In this document: positions 16,976 through 27,390 of the stretch, piece by piece
Numbering within the stretch: position 1 is the stretch's first letter
Layout of the letters: each line of letters opens with the position of its first letter
Origin: Chitinophagales bacterium
GTDB taxonomy: Bacteria > Bacteroidota > Bacteroidia > Chitinophagales > UBA10324
Reading direction: 5' to 3'
Assembly (NCBI GenBank): GCA_013816805.1
Contig: JACDDS010000007.1
Coordinates: forward strand, 62,001 to 126,000
DNA length: 64,000 bases
Notes under the pieces: model-generated
What the model was told of the DNA's origin: nothing
What the model saw: only the letters and a program-made list of their open reading frames with translations
Databases searched by the model: none
Made by a program: the position numbers and the translations under genes

Positions 16976-18349
16976 ATGGATGTTCTTCCCTATCTCAACT
17001 TAAATAAAGATCGCTTCCTGAGTGAATTATTTGAAATGCTTCGCATTCCATCTGTCAGCGCAGATCCAAAGTTCAGCGATGATGTATTTGAAGCAGCAGA
17101 ATATGTGAGGAAAAAAATTTCAGATGCTGGTGCAGATAATGCAGAGCTCATTCATACCGAAGGGTTTCCTGTGGTATATGGAGAAAAAATTATTGATCCG
17201 CAGTTGCCCACTGTACTGGTATATGGTCATTATGATGTGCAGCCTGCTGATCCGTATGATTTATGGGAGACTCCTCCGTTTGAACCCGAGATTCGGGGAG
17301 AAAAAATTTATGCACGTGGTTCATGTGATGATAAAGGTCAAATGTATATGCATGTGAAAGCTTTTGAGATTATGATGAAAACAAAATCGCTGCCATGCAA
17401 TATCAAGTTTATGATCGAAGGGGAGGAGGAAGTTGGATCTGCACATTTAAATGATTTCCTGGTTAAAAATAAGGACAAATTAACTGCTGATGTAGTTGTA
17501 GTTTCTGATTCCTCCATGATATCAATGGATTGTCCCTCTCTTACAATCGGCCTGCGTGGCTTGAGTTACATGGAAGTGGAGGTTACTTCTGCCAATCGTG
17601 ATTTGCATTCAGGAACATATGGAGGTGCTGTTGCAAATCCGATTAATATTCTTGCTAAAATGATTGCCTCGCTTAAGGATGAAAATAACCACATTACAAT
17701 ACCTCATTTTTATGATGATGTAATTGAATACAGTGAGGTGCAACGGGCCGAAATGTCGAAACGTCCATTTAACCTGCAGCAATACATGGAGGAATTGGGT
17801 ATTAATGATATAGAAGGTGAAAAAGGCTATACCACCGTGGAGCGGGCTACTATTCGCCCAACCCTTGATTGTAATGGAATCTGGGGAGGATATACAGGAG
17901 CAGGTGCTAAAACGGTGCTTCCCTCAAAGGTCTTTGCAAAAATTTCAATGCGATTGGTTCCAAACCAGACCAGCGATAAAATTTCCGACCTTTTTGCAAA
18001 ACATATAGAATCCATCGCCCCTAAATCTGTTACGATAAAAATAAATCGCCACCATGGCGGAGAGCCGGTTGTAACGCCGACTGATTCTATAGCGTATGCG
18101 GCTGCCCGAAAAGCCATAGAGAAAACATTTGGTAAAATCCCGATTCCTACCTTTGAGGGTGGAAGTATACCGGTAATTGCTTCATTCGAAAAAATCCTGG
18201 GGATCAAATCTCTTTTAATGGGATTTGGCCTTGATAGTGATGCTTTACATTCACCAAATGAACATTATGGCCTTGCAAACTTCTATAAAGGGATAGAAAC
18301 AATCCCCTTTTTTTATCAATACTTTGCAGAAATGAACCGAAAGCAATAA
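16976..18349 (+). CDS. M20-family dipeptidase
   Basis: 457 residues. A di-zinc peptidase of the M20 dipeptidase/carnosinase type. The metal-site motifs appear in order: YGHYDVQPADP near residue 80, ARGSCDDKGQ (bridging Asp) near 118, EGEEEVGS (catalytic Glu pair) near 152, VVSDSS near 180, and the final HSPNEHYGL near 430. A lid or dimerisation insert lies at about 190-330. It probably hydrolyses dipeptides in the cytosol, as no signal peptide is present. The gene is monocistronic with its own promoter. Confidence 0.92.
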   Translation: MDVLPYLNLNKDRFLSELFEMLRIPSVSADPKFSDDVFEAAEYVRKKISDAGADNAELIHTEGFPVVYGEKIIDPQLPTVLVYGHYDVQPADPYDLWETPPFEPEIRGEKIYARGSCDDKGQMYMHVKAFEIMMKTKSLPCNIKFMIEGEEEVGSAHLNDFLVKNKDKLTADVVVVSDSSMISMDCPSLTIGLRGLSYMEVEVTSANRDLHSGTYGGAVANPINILAKMIASLKDENNHITIPHFYDDVIEYSEVQRAEMSKRPFNLQQYMEELGINDIEGEKGYTTVERATIRPTLDCNGIWGGYTGAGAKTVLPSKVFAKISMRLVPNQTSDKISDLFAKHIESIAPKSVTIKINRHHGGEPVVTPTDSIAYAAARKAIEKTFGKIPIPTFEGGSIPVIASFEKILGIKSLLMGFGLDSDALHSPNEHYGLANFYKGIETIPFFYQYFAEMNRKQ

Positions 18350-18398
18350 GTATAGAATGATACAAATCAGGGGTATCGGATCTCTGTTAAATTAATTA

Positions 18399-20714
18399 TT
18401 AGAAAGGGTAACCCACGGCAAAGAATACTATTGGTTTGGGTTTTACGCAGGTAGGATCGCTGCTATCGTATGGATGAAAAACCCAATGCTGGCCACAATT
18501 CAAAAAAGGATATCGAAGCGGATAACCTACATCAACACGAATTACAAAATAGGTAATATCCAGCCTTAATCCTGCACCGGCATCTACAGCAAGTTGATTG
18601 AAAAAATTGTTCAGCTTAAATACAGCATCTTCTCCTAAACTACCAGGGCGAATATTCCAGACATTTCCTGCATCCATAAATAATGCTCCCTTTAAATAGC
18701 TGATGATGGGAAACCGGTATTCGAGATTCGCTTCAAGCTTCATATCGGCAACCTGGTTAAAGATGTTTACGGTTTGTAATTGAATAGGAATTGATGCCCC
18801 GGGACCTACAGAGGCAAACTGAAATCCGCGTAAACTGCTGGCCCCCCCGCTGGAAAAGCTTTGGTAATAGGGCATTACATTAGAATTCCCATAAGGCAGA
18901 CCAACACCCACAAAGAGCCGGCTTACCAATTTTGTTACCTTTCCTAACCGGTAATAATACCTGAAATCCAACTGTACCTTAGTAAATTGGGAATATGGAT
19001 TATTAAAAATTTCGTAGGCATTACTGGTATCCTTTTTAGCGGATGTAACCGATTGCAGGCCATAGATAATATTCCCTGACAGATCGATACGGCCCTGGAA
19101 GAAAACGGGGTTTCGAATCCATGGATAAACCTGGTTTGTAAAGGTGTAAGTATAATTGCTTCCAAGGATATACTGCTGTTCGAATTGCTGCAACAGGGAT
19201 GGATATAATTTGATCAGTGCTTTGAAAGAATCGGTTTCATTGCTTGGGCGGACATAGGTAATAGCAATAGGATTTAATTCATGCTGTTTGGTTAAGGTTT
19301 CTTTCCACACATATCCAAAATTGGCACTGTAAGAATTCAGGGTAAATAAACCGGTTCTTACGGCAATTGTATAGTTAGCTCCTATATTGGTGCGGGGTAC
19401 GAATACACTCGAACCCTGTTTTGTCGGGAACGGAACGAGAAAGCGTGGAAATTGCAATTGAGGGGAAACGCTAAATTGAAATGCACTTGATTGTTGTCCT
19501 CCGCGAAGACTTACCTCATAATTTCCATCAAACTTGAGTGAAAATTGTTCTGCTCCATGGAATAAGTTCCTGTTACGGAAAGTAACACTTAGGCCAGGGC
19601 CCGTAAAACCGCTTGATTTTGTAACGCCTTCTACCTCCGTTCTTATAGATCCTTTCGCAAAAGGCGTCAGATAGATCCTTGCATCAAGCAAACTGTCGGA
19701 ACCGATAGATGAAGGCTCCAGCTTAATATTTCCATATTTGAAAGTCCCCAAACCGATCAACCTTCTAAGTGTAAGATCATAATCCTTTGCAGAATATATT
19801 TTATTTTTTGAAAAATAAACCTGGTTAGCAATTATTTTAGGCTTGAACTCATGATAAGCGGAAATAAAATAAATACTATCCACTCTTACAGTATCTCCTG
19901 ACAAAGTATCATTTAGATGCAGGTTGTATTCAGGAAATAAATAAATATCGTTCACGCGATACATATTTGTAGCTTCCTTTGGCAAACCGTTTTTTAGTCG
20001 TAGCCATAAATTAATCTGATGGTTCCCTATATTTGTATCAGCCTGAAATAATAAAAAATCCGGGTTAAAATAAAAGTATCCTTCAGTTTTCAGGATGCTA
20101 TCAATTCGCTCGCGTTCTTTTTTAATAATATCAAGATTATAGCGGTCTCCGGTCCTGATAAATGATTTTGATGCAGCGGCGCCAACTATTTTTTGGAGTC
20201 GCTGCGTAGTATCCGTAGGATATTCAAGAGCATCTAAGTAATAAGCAGGGGCAACATTTGCTGTATAAACAATGCTGGCTCTGAGACTATCCTTCACATT
20301 AATTTTATAGGTAACAGTTGAATGAAAGTAACCATTAGTTGATAGCCGGTTTTCCATAAGCCGGGATACATGGTCAGGATGCACAGAGCTCATAAGCACG
20401 GGAGCCTGACCTACCTTATATTTCCAGAAGTAATGCCAGCCTTTTTTTTTCTTCTTTTTCGGATCCCGGGTATGATAGTAAAAATATAAAGGCAGCTGCG
20501 TACCCAGAGTTTTCTTGTTAGGTTTTGGTAGAATAGCCTCTTTTAGTTTTGTATCAATAACAGAGGGTATCGTAGGATTGCTGCCCTTATTTATGTTTAA
20601 TTCAGCGCCGGTGTAAAGTGGATTTATTGCCTGTAAATGGTTATTAATGCTACAGGATGAAAATCCAATACTTACTACAATCCCTATAAGCATCAAAAAC
20701 CTGCCATACTGCAT
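18399..20714 (-). CDS. tamL: TamL: BamA/TamA-like outer membrane lipoprotein
   Basis: 771 residues. A lipoprotein signal ends at SSC (about residue 20). POTRA-like regions follow to about residue 370. The C-terminal half is an Omp85 barrel, with SSGGASSLRGFQFASVGPG near residue 626 (VRGF-type motif on the L6 loop) and GAGLRLDITYFVIRVDVGYPLR near the end. It terminates in FFAVGYPF, an aromatic barrel terminus. In Bacteroidota this lipidated TamA homologue (TamL) works with inner-membrane TamB to insert outer membrane proteins or move lipids. It lies 27 bases after tamB on the same strand, so it is the second gene of a tamB-tamL operon. Confidence 0.9.
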   Translation of the reverse strand: MQYGRFLMLIGIVVSIGFSSCSINNHLQAINPLYTGAELNINKGSNPTIPSVIDTKLKEAILPKPNKKTLGTQLPLYFYYHTRDPKKKKKKGWHYFWKYKVGQAPVLMSSVHPDHVSRLMENRLSTNGYFHSTVTYKINVKDSLRASIVYTANVAPAYYLDALEYPTDTTQRLQKIVGAAASKSFIRTGDRYNLDIIKKERERIDSILKTEGYFYFNPDFLLFQADTNIGNHQINLWLRLKNGLPKEATNMYRVNDIYLFPEYNLHLNDTLSGDTVRVDSIYFISAYHEFKPKIIANQVYFSKNKIYSAKDYDLTLRRLIGLGTFKYGNIKLEPSSIGSDSLLDARIYLTPFAKGSIRTEVEGVTKSSGFTGPGLSVTFRNRNLFHGAEQFSLKFDGNYEVSLRGGQQSSAFQFSVSPQLQFPRFLVPFPTKQGSSVFVPRTNIGANYTIAVRTGLFTLNSYSANFGYVWKETLTKQHELNPIAITYVRPSNETDSFKALIKLYPSLLQQFEQQYILGSNYTYTFTNQVYPWIRNPVFFQGRIDLSGNIIYGLQSVTSAKKDTSNAYEIFNNPYSQFTKVQLDFRYYYRLGKVTKLVSRLFVGVGLPYGNSNVMPYYQSFSSGGASSLRGFQFASVGPGASIPIQLQTVNIFNQVADMKLEANLEYRFPIISYLKGALFMDAGNVWNIRPGSLGEDAVFKLNNFFNQLAVDAGAGLRLDITYFVIRVDVGYPLRYPFLNCGQHWVFHPYDSSDPTCVKPKPIVFFAVGYPF

Positions 20715-20741
20715 TAGAGAAATATAATTTTTGTGAAATAA

Positions 20742-23700
20742 TCAAGGTTGCTGAATTGCTTCCTTTTTCTTCTTTTTATAAATGGAAGCATCTTCTGCCA
20801 CTTGCTTTCTGAACAGATCAGCAAGTTTATTATAATCCTTTGTGAATGTAAAAGTACCACCCGTCTCTAAAACCTGACCTTCAAAAATATCTCCATAATC
20901 CTGCCTGCTAAAAACGCTCGTCCGGAATCTTCCATCGGATGTTATCAGGTATTCGAGCGAAAAATCGCCATTTAAGGTACCAGCGCTTCCGCTCTGTTGT
21001 GTGCCGTTGATAGGAAAATGGCTTCCTACATAAAATTGCAATCGGTTATTAAAAAGATTTTTTCTCAGTCCTACGTCCAAAGTCGTAACGGCCTGCGTTC
21101 CCGTAGCCGTTACGTCATTATACGAGTTAAGATTAAAATTGAGATTAACACCCTTTACAAAACTTGACGAAAGGCGATTCAATTGACTGGTGAGCAGCTG
21201 ACTGGCGCTTTTTCGTGCAAAATTTTCAACATAACCTCCACCGCTACCACCTCCTGACGAGGCAAAGGGATCTGCTGGTATAAATGAATTTAAGACCAAT
21301 AATGCAAAAACCTGTTTGTTTAGCTCCGGTTCATAACTCGGTGAATTTAATTGCGAAAGTTTTTGATACACTGCCCCCCCTGCAGCCCCTCGCTGATTAA
21401 CCGGTAAGTCAATTCCAAAACTAAGGCCGGGATGCAGCATGCTTCCTTTAAGATTTAGATCCACTTCAAAATCTAGTTCCTGGCTATACTGCGGCACCGC
21501 TTCCTGTCCTGATGAAACCCCTTCTTCCAGCAGGGCAGAAGGAGAGGTTCGGGAGGTATAGGTAGCAGTAAGGTCTATATCAGCATTCATTGGATCACCG
21601 CTCCAGCTTATCGAACCACCGGGTTTTACCTGAAAATCTCTTTTCAAAAAATTATATAACGTGAGGGAGTAATTACCGCGTAATACTTCAAAACGTCCCG
21701 TAAGGGACATTTTTCCACTGGGGTTTAAATCGTAGTTTAAAGAGCCATGGCCCTGAACAGTTAGCTTATCTCCGGCATCAGCATCTACCACAACTTTAAA
21801 TTTTGCAGAATCATCTACATCAATAGCTGCTGTTATATCGAGACCTGTAAAGGATTTTATAACAGTATCTTTTCTTATTGCAAGCAAAGAATCAAGCTGA
21901 CTGCCAACGTTTACAAATTCTACAATTCCTTGTTCTGAATTTATGGTAGTATCAGCGTTTGATAAAGCGTATATGAGGTTAGTACCTTCCCTGATTCTTG
22001 CCCGGGTATCAATTTTTATCCGGAGAAGGTCACCCCTGATTGTTGTTTTGCTATCGAGATTAAGGATACCAAAGAATAAAGGATTAATTTTTTTACTGGC
22101 ACTGATTGCCATGAAATTTTCTGTGATGATATCCAGTGCAAATTTGTAGTCCTTATAATCTGTAGTAAACATATCACCATCAACACTGCCGGTATGGTTG
22201 TAGTAATCATATAAAGTCAACTCATGAAAGTGAATTCCTGTCTCATCAAATGTGATGGGTTCATCTCCGAATAGTAAGGGGGCATTAGTAGCAACCAGCT
22301 GTACAGCAGCACTATCAAACTGTGCTGAACCTCTTATGGCTGGTAATGCTGCAGAACCGGTTATTTTAAAATTTCCTTTCATGCCTCCTTTCATATTTTT
22401 AACATATGCAGAGAGAAATGGCTCTAATAATGTAATATTTAAACTATCCATTTTTACAGTAAAATCAATTGCATCTGCACTGCCGGTACGGTAGCTTCCA
22501 TCTACCAATAACCCGTTTCTCATTCCCTGCAGCTTTAAATTAACATTGTACTGATTTGCTCCTTCATTATTTGCAACAAGTGAAAGATTGCCAAACTGCG
22601 TTCTTTTATAACCCAAATCATCAACAGTAATGTTTGAAGTAAAGCCAAATGTTTTAAAATCTTTAATCAGCACCGTTCCATTAACAACTCCGCTCACTTT
22701 TTTTGAAGTATCTACCAAAGAGCTTAAAATTTTGCCGAGATTGAATTGTTTGAAGGTGGCTTCCATTGGAGCATTTGGAAGTTCTTTACTGCTGTTTACT
22801 AACACAAAGCTGGTATCATTAGAAAGCTGAAAATTGTGCGCGTAATACCCTTTTGTTCCAAAAGACACGTAATTGTCATCCGGGGCTTGCCATTGTTCAC
22901 CTGCAATTATCAGCCGGTTGGGATTAACATGAAATTTGTAATTACTGTCTTGTTGAGTAAGTGAACCACCTAAATACATTGATGGATTTTCGGGGTCCCT
23001 GCCAAATTTGACGAAGGCATTAATGGAGTCATTGCGTGCAGAACCAAACAAAGCCGGGTGTTGAAGTACATATCCTGAATCATAAATACTGCGCAAAGTT
23101 ACCAGGTAGGTAAATTGTTCGGCATCTGACCTTGCACTCAGATTCAGGGAATCAAACCGTATATTGTTATATACCATTCCACGCGATATACCTGTTATAT
23201 TGAGAAACTTTTGATTGCTTCGGAATTCGCCTTCTAAATTTACAGAGTCAAGAGACTGAAAACCGGGAACAAAAACCGGAATTAATTTTTGCTGATCAAA
23301 TATGGAGGCTGCAAAATCAACCCTCGGATTTCCAAATGTATCCGCAGCGATATAATTATCCTTATTAAAATAATAATTAAAATGCTGGATAAGAGCAGAT
23401 ATTCCCTGTGTAGGCGGAATGTTTCCAAGATAGTGTGCAGAAAGAATGGCGGAGAGTAAATCAAGGTTAAACATGCTGTCACGTGTGCTGGCATCCAAAT
23501 ATACCGGCCCCAGTGGATGCTTGATGCCGTTGTGAGCCAGGATTCCATTATCCATTTGAATGCTTCCATTAAGAGTGCGCAGGTCGTTTCCTGTAAAGTC
23601 GCCATTAATTTTACCTGAGAATAAAAGATCCTCCTTATAAAAATTTAATTTCCGTAGGTCTGCATAGCCCACATCCAGATCAAAATTATAATTGGGATCG

Positions 23701-25754
23701 TTCTGATTAAGACTTGCTGCTCCTGCGAACTTAAAAGCAATTGCAGAATCATTAATGGAAGCATCACCATTAAAAAACTGATTTGCAATTTTTCCATTTA
23801 TAGTAATGTTATGGTAGGTATAGTCGAGGGCATCTATTTTGCTTATTGTTGCATTTATGGTGGTATTTAAATCCTCCAATGAAAATCCTTCACCATTTAT
23901 ATCGGCCTGCATTGTAATGGTACCGATGGTTTCTTTTTGCCTTATAATTTGGCCCAGATAAAAGTCATCAGTTTTGGCAGTAATGCTGTAGTGGCTGACC
24001 TTACCACCTGAAGGCTTCATGGTTACCTCAGCTGAAGCACTGCCATCGCTGCCTGAAAGTGTGAGGTAAGAATGAAAATCGGAGACTGAGCCTTTGAAAT
24101 TTCCGGTAATCAAAAATTTTTCCGGTAAATCGAGTGTCGGAGGCAAACTATTTTCAGGTAATAAGGAAGCTACATCAGCATTAGTTGATGAAAGCTTCGA
24201 AATGGTTATATCAAATAAAGCATGATTAACATCAGGTAACCCCCGCACGGATCCAAAGGCTGCTAACTCTGTGTTATAAGCAGGTCTGACGTCGAAGTTT
24301 GAAAATGAGAAGTTGTTAAGCTTTCCCTTTACCTGTCCTGAAAAAAATATGGTGCGGTTCTGGTTTGGAACAACATATTGATTTTCTTTTAGAGCAGGAT
24401 ATACCATTAACAGATCACGTATAGAAAGACGGCTGTTTTTTAAAGTAACTGCCATACCCATTTCACCGGGATTATTGGTTATTGATTCAATCGACGGATA
24501 GGTAATTGCAACATCTGTTCCTATGCGGCTGCTTCCGGTTTCAGCCAAAAAATTTTTCATCGAAAAACCTGTTTCAGTCATGCTTATTAAGGCGGTTAAT
24601 GATTTCAGTTCGAAACCACTTTTATCTTGCGCAGAAAGATTTTTAATGTTTGCAGAAATATTTGTTCCTTCAAAAGAAATATCCTGAATCTGCGTATTTA
24701 CATCTTTTAGCCCAAGATGATTATAGTCTACCGCATTTTGTACAAAAGGAGCATTTCGTATATCATAACTATAGTTGAATCCTTTTAAGGTTAGCCCCTT
24801 AACAGAAATATTTAATGGAACAGTGCTATCCGCTGATGAAACCGTAGTTGAAACAGACGTATCCTTAATTGAGCTAAAATACCCGGATGAATTTTCAAGA
24901 TCAATCTTCTCAAATTTAAAGATTTGTTTATCCAGATCTATAGTCCCAGGTCTCACTTCACAAATGCCAATTGCTGCAGCTGTTCGTATATGGGTGGCAG
25001 AATCAGCATAGAAAAAATTTACATTATTAACAAGGATTTTTTTTGCCCCTATCTGATATTCAAAGGGAGAGGAAGCAGGTGCGGAAGCGGAAGATGCAGG
25101 CAACGTGTTTACGATGGATATATTTGAATTTTTTATCTCAAGGTCGCCCGCAATAAATTTTTTTTCATTAAAATTGAATGAACGAAACGGAGCACTAAGT
25201 GATCCGATCTTTACATCCATATTGCTACCGCTAACTGAGTCATGATAGGTAAAGAGCACATCTTTAAAAGATGCATTATCGAGAATAATATTCATCGTGC
25301 CGGCTGAATCGGCAGTGACTGGTGCAGGAGAATCTGAAGAAAAAGCATTTACAATAAAATCAAAGTTATAACTGCTGTCCGGCAATGTCCGGTTAATATG
25401 TACTGTAGCATTTTCAAGGGAAAAGGAATGGATGATGACAGCATTTTTAAATAAGGTCATCATATCAATATCTATAAAAACCTTTCCTGCGAAAAGCAGT
25501 GTATCTTTCTTGTCATCTTCAATATAAAAGTTTTTAAAATAAAGAGATTTCGGAAATGAAAGGTTTATTTCTTCCAATTCCACTTTTGTATGAAGTTTAT
25601 TGGAAAGATAGCCAGTAAGGCGATGTACAATGAAATTTTGAAAAAAACACGTTTGTAAAAGAATAATAAGTGCAAAAAATAAAACAAATAGAGAAGCAAA
25701 AAGCCATAATAATGACTTTATTATTATCCGGGCATATTTAGGAAGTCTTTTAAT
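20742..25754 (-). CDS. tamB: TamB: translocation and assembly module subunit, with a likely non-standard start codon
   Basis: 1670 residues if initiated at the ATT at 25754-25752. The C-terminal ~450 residues are the TamB/DUF490 domain (SLTGRFEVLRGNYSLTLYNF, GSISWSGDPMNADIDLTATY). The long middle is a lipid-channel-like beta-helix. The first ATG/GTG/TTG in frame is a GTG at 25583, but the 57 codons upstream of it stay open and encode KRLPKYARIIIKSLLWLFAS, a full hydrophobic anchor and the conserved LSNKLHTKV block. A start at GTG 25583 would remove the inner-membrane anchor. No ATG, GTG or TTG lies in frame between the upstream stop and 25583. ATT is the best-placed near-cognate codon; a sequence error is the alternative. 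It forms an operon with tamL. Confidence 0.85.
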   Translation of the reverse strand: MKRLPKYARIIIKSLLWLFASLFVLFFALIILLQTCFFQNFIVHRLTGYLSNKLHTKVELEEINLSFPKSLYFKNFYIEDDKKDTLLFAGKVFIDIDMMTLFKNAVIIHSFSLENATVHINRTLPDSSYNFDFIVNAFSSDSPAPVTADSAGTMNIILDNASFKDVLFTYHDSVSGSNMDVKIGSLSAPFRSFNFNEKKFIAGDLEIKNSNISIVNTLPASSASAPASSPFEYQIGAKKILVNNVNFFYADSATHIRTAAAIGICEVRPGTIDLDKQIFKFEKIDLENSSGYFSSIKDTSVSTTVSSADSTVPLNISVKGLTLKGFNYSYDIRNAPFVQNAVDYNHLGLKDVNTQIQDISFEGTNISANIKNLSAQDKSGFELKSLTALISMTETGFSMKNFLAETGSSRIGTDVAITYPSIESITNNPGEMGMAVTLKNSRLSIRDLLMVYPALKENQYVVPNQNRTIFFSGQVKGKLNNFSFSNFDVRPAYNTELAAFGSVRGLPDVNHALFDITISKLSSTNADVASLLPENSLPPTLDLPEKFLITGNFKGSVSDFHSYLTLSGSDGSASAEVTMKPSGGKVSHYSITAKTDDFYLGQIIRQKETIGTITMQADINGEGFSLEDLNTTINATISKIDALDYTYHNITINGKIANQFFNGDASINDSAIAFKFAGAASLNQNDPNYNFDLDVGYADLRKLNFYKEDLLFSGKINGDFTGNDLRTLNGSIQMDNGILAHNGIKHPLGPVYLDASTRDSMFNLDLLSAILSAHYLGNIPPTQGISALIQHFNYYFNKDNYIAADTFGNPRVDFAASIFDQQKLIPVFVPGFQSLDSVNLEGEFRSNQKFLNITGISRGMVYNNIRFDSLNLSARSDAEQFTYLVTLRSIYDSGYVLQHPALFGSARNDSINAFVKFGRDPENPSMYLGGSLTQQDSNYKFHVNPNRLIIAGEQWQAPDDNYVSFGTKGYYAHNFQLSNDTSFVLVNSSKELPNAPMEATFKQFNLGKILSSLVDTSKKVSGVVNGTVLIKDFKTFGFTSNITVDDLGYKRTQFGNLSLVANNEGANQYNVNLKLQGMRNGLLVDGSYRTGSADAIDFTVKMDSLNITLLEPFLSAYVKNMKGGMKGNFKITGSAALPAIRGSAQFDSAAVQLVATNAPLLFGDEPITFDETGIHFHELTLYDYYNHTGSVDGDMFTTDYKDYKFALDIITENFMAISASKKINPLFFGILNLDSKTTIRGDLLRIKIDTRARIREGTNLIYALSNADTTINSEQGIVEFVNVGSQLDSLLAIRKDTVIKSFTGLDITAAIDVDDSAKFKVVVDADAGDKLTVQGHGSLNYDLNPSGKMSLTGRFEVLRGNYSLTLYNFLKRDFQVKPGGSISWSGDPMNADIDLTATYTSRTSPSALLEEGVSSGQEAVPQYSQELDFEVDLNLKGSMLHPGLSFGIDLPVNQRGAAGGAVYQKLSQLNSPSYEPELNKQVFALLVLNSFIPADPFASSGGGSGGGYVENFARKSASQLLTSQLNRLSSSFVKGVNLNFNLNSYNDVTATGTQAVTTLDVGLRKNLFNNRLQFYVGSHFPINGTQQSGSAGTLNGDFSLEYLITSDGRFRTSVFSRQDYGDIFEGQVLETGGTFTFTKDYNKLADLFRKQVAEDASIYKKKKKEAIQQP

Positions 25755-25783
25755 AAGAAAATTGTTTAGAGAGGTAACGCTGC

Positions 25784-25791
25784 CAAAAGTA
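25784..25791 (-). promoter_or_regulatory. Bacteroidota -7 element upstream of tamB
   Basis: On the minus strand this reads TACTTTTG, a perfect TAnnTTTG, ending 29 bases before the proposed ATT start. It supports a transcript beginning near 25779 that contains the whole membrane-anchor coding region but no in-frame ATG, GTG or TTG before it. No convincing -33 element is seen. Confidence 0.45.
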
Positions 25792-25973
25792 CATTTCGTG
25801 TAAGAAATTTTTATGCCTAAGAATTGGCATTCCCTAAATTCCTGGAATTACCGGATTAATAATATGTGAAGTTTTGAAATAAATAAAAAGTGGAGGTTAA
25901 ATACAGGGAATTAGTTTCCTGGCATCTGTGTGTTAAAATGTAAAAAGCATTACAAGGTTAGGCAGAAATCGGT

Positions 25974-26567
25974 TTATGCATGCTTATAGTCCGGTTCGGA
26001 TTTTAATTCAATATTTTTCCTGGTGTGAATAGCCTGGGCGAGCCAGATAAAATCACGCAGAAATGCCATTACATTTTTTTCAAAGCTTGCATCTAATAGA
26101 TTGCCGTTTTCATCGAAACGGTGATTGATTTGAGGTACCAGCAGCATTTGCGGTACCGGAATAGCATAAATTGCAAGAATAAGCTGTTGAAGGTGTAGTC
26201 CGGCTCTTATTCCTCCCAGCGCGCCTGTGGAAACGGCAGTTACACCAATCGCTTTTTTTTCAAATGCTTTAATGCTAAAGTAATCGATCATATTTTTTAA
26301 AGCGAGAGAATAGCTGCCATTGTATTCAGGAGTTACAAAAATTAAAGCATCAGCATCCAGCAGCTTGTGATGCAGTTCTACACACATCGCTGGTGGATTT
26401 ATTTCCTTATCAAATACTTCTTTCCAGATGGGATAATCATAAACAGCAAGGTCAATTACTTCCGGATGCAGATGAGAATTAGATTTCATTTGCTGTAGTA
26501 AATGTGCAGCTACGCGGCGTGTGGAAGCATGTTCTCTGATACTGGCAGAAATAATGGCAATATTCAT
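25974..26567 (-). CDS. NAD(P)H-dependent FMN reductase
   Basis: 197 residues with a flavodoxin-like fold. The FMN phosphate loop SASIREHASTRRVA lies at residues 7-20; the family block TPEYNGSYSLALKNMIDYF lies at about 79-97; STGALGGIRAGLHLQQL lies at about 112-128. It is likely a cytosolic two-electron flavin, quinone or azo-type reductase. A -7 promoter element sits 66 bases upstream of the start. Neighbours do not indicate a substrate. Confidence 0.9.
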   Translation of the reverse strand: MNIAIISASIREHASTRRVAAHLLQQMKSNSHLHPEVIDLAVYDYPIWKEVFDKEINPPAMCVELHHKLLDADALIFVTPEYNGSYSLALKNMIDYFSIKAFEKKAIGVTAVSTGALGGIRAGLHLQQLILAIYAIPVPQMLLVPQINHRFDENGNLLDASFEKNVMAFLRDFIWLAQAIHTRKNIELKSEPDYKHA

Positions 26568-26632
26568 GTAAAAGCTTTCAGCGGTTTACAGCACCTATTA
26601 AAGTCGGCAATGATTAAGGATAAAGATATGAT

Positions 26633-26640
26633 CAAAATTA
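26633..26640 (-). promoter_or_regulatory. Bacteroidota -7 element for the FMN reductase gene
   Basis: Reads TAATTTTG on the minus strand, a perfect TAnnTTTG, 66 bases upstream of the ATG at 26567. Confidence 0.4.
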
Positions 26641-26722
26641 TTCTCCGGTTTAAATTGAATATAGAAATGATATAATGTTTATTGCTTAATAAAGAATATT
26701 ATTTTGCAGCTGACTCTATGGT

Positions 26723-27379
26723 ATGAAGTGGAACATGAAGTGTCTTTTAACTATTCTGCTATTTTTATTTACTGGTACCGGGGTAACAATGGCACAGCTG
26801 AATGAAAAGAACCTGGAAGGGGAGTATGATTTGGAAGGAGTAAGGGAAGTGGGTTCAGGCTTTGTGCTGCATGCTGACCATACTTTTGATTTCTTTTTTT
26901 CCTATGGCGCCCTTGACCGCCAGGGGAACGGTAAATGGCAATTGACAGGCAATCAGGTAATTTTTAATTCTGAACCCTGGCCAGGTAGTGATTTCCTTTT
27001 GGAACACCATCAGCATTCGCGCCGGTGCAATATTGCTATTCAGATTCAGGATAAGAATAAAATGATATTGAAATATATTCAATGTAAAGTTATCAGTAAA
27101 GACAGAGTTCAGGCAGCTGAAACTGACAATGAAGGTTTACTAATTTTTGAACCTCAGCCAATTGACAGTATTTTATTAGTCCATACTTATTTTTCTGATC
27201 AGATCTCCTCTTTTCCTATTGATGACAGTACTGAAAACGATTTTTTATTTACACTAAGTCCGACTTTTGGTACAGTATTTTTTAAAGATTTTAAATTGAG
27301 TTTAAACGGCGAAAATCTTTCCGGACTGCACCCTATAATAAAGGAAAAAGATATGTACGAGTACATCAAGAATCAGTAA
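26723..27379 (+). CDS. Secreted protein of unknown function, lipocalin-like start
   Basis: 218 residues; ATG at 26723, with an alternative at 26735 (MKCLL). A signal peptide ends near residue 25 (VTMAQ). The first half has LEGEYDLEG, then FVLHADHTFDFFF, GNGKWQLTGNQVIFN, a pattern of short beta strands typical of small lipocalin-like or copper-resistance-type barrels in Bacteroidota. The second half (IDSILLVHTYF onward) has no recognised domain. It probably acts outside the inner membrane. Convergent with the glycosyltransferase gene, 11 bases apart. No function can be assigned. Confidence 0.6.
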   Translation: MKWNMKCLLTILLFLFTGTGVTMAQLNEKNLEGEYDLEGVREVGSGFVLHADHTFDFFFSYGALDRQGNGKWQLTGNQVIFNSEPWPGSDFLLEHHQHSRRCNIAIQIQDKNKMILKYIQCKVISKDRVQAAETDNEGLLIFEPQPIDSILLVHTYFSDQISSFPIDDSTENDFLFTLSPTFGTVFFKDFKLSLNGENLSGLHPIIKEKDMYEYIKNQ

Positions 27380-27390
27380 GTTATCTACAA

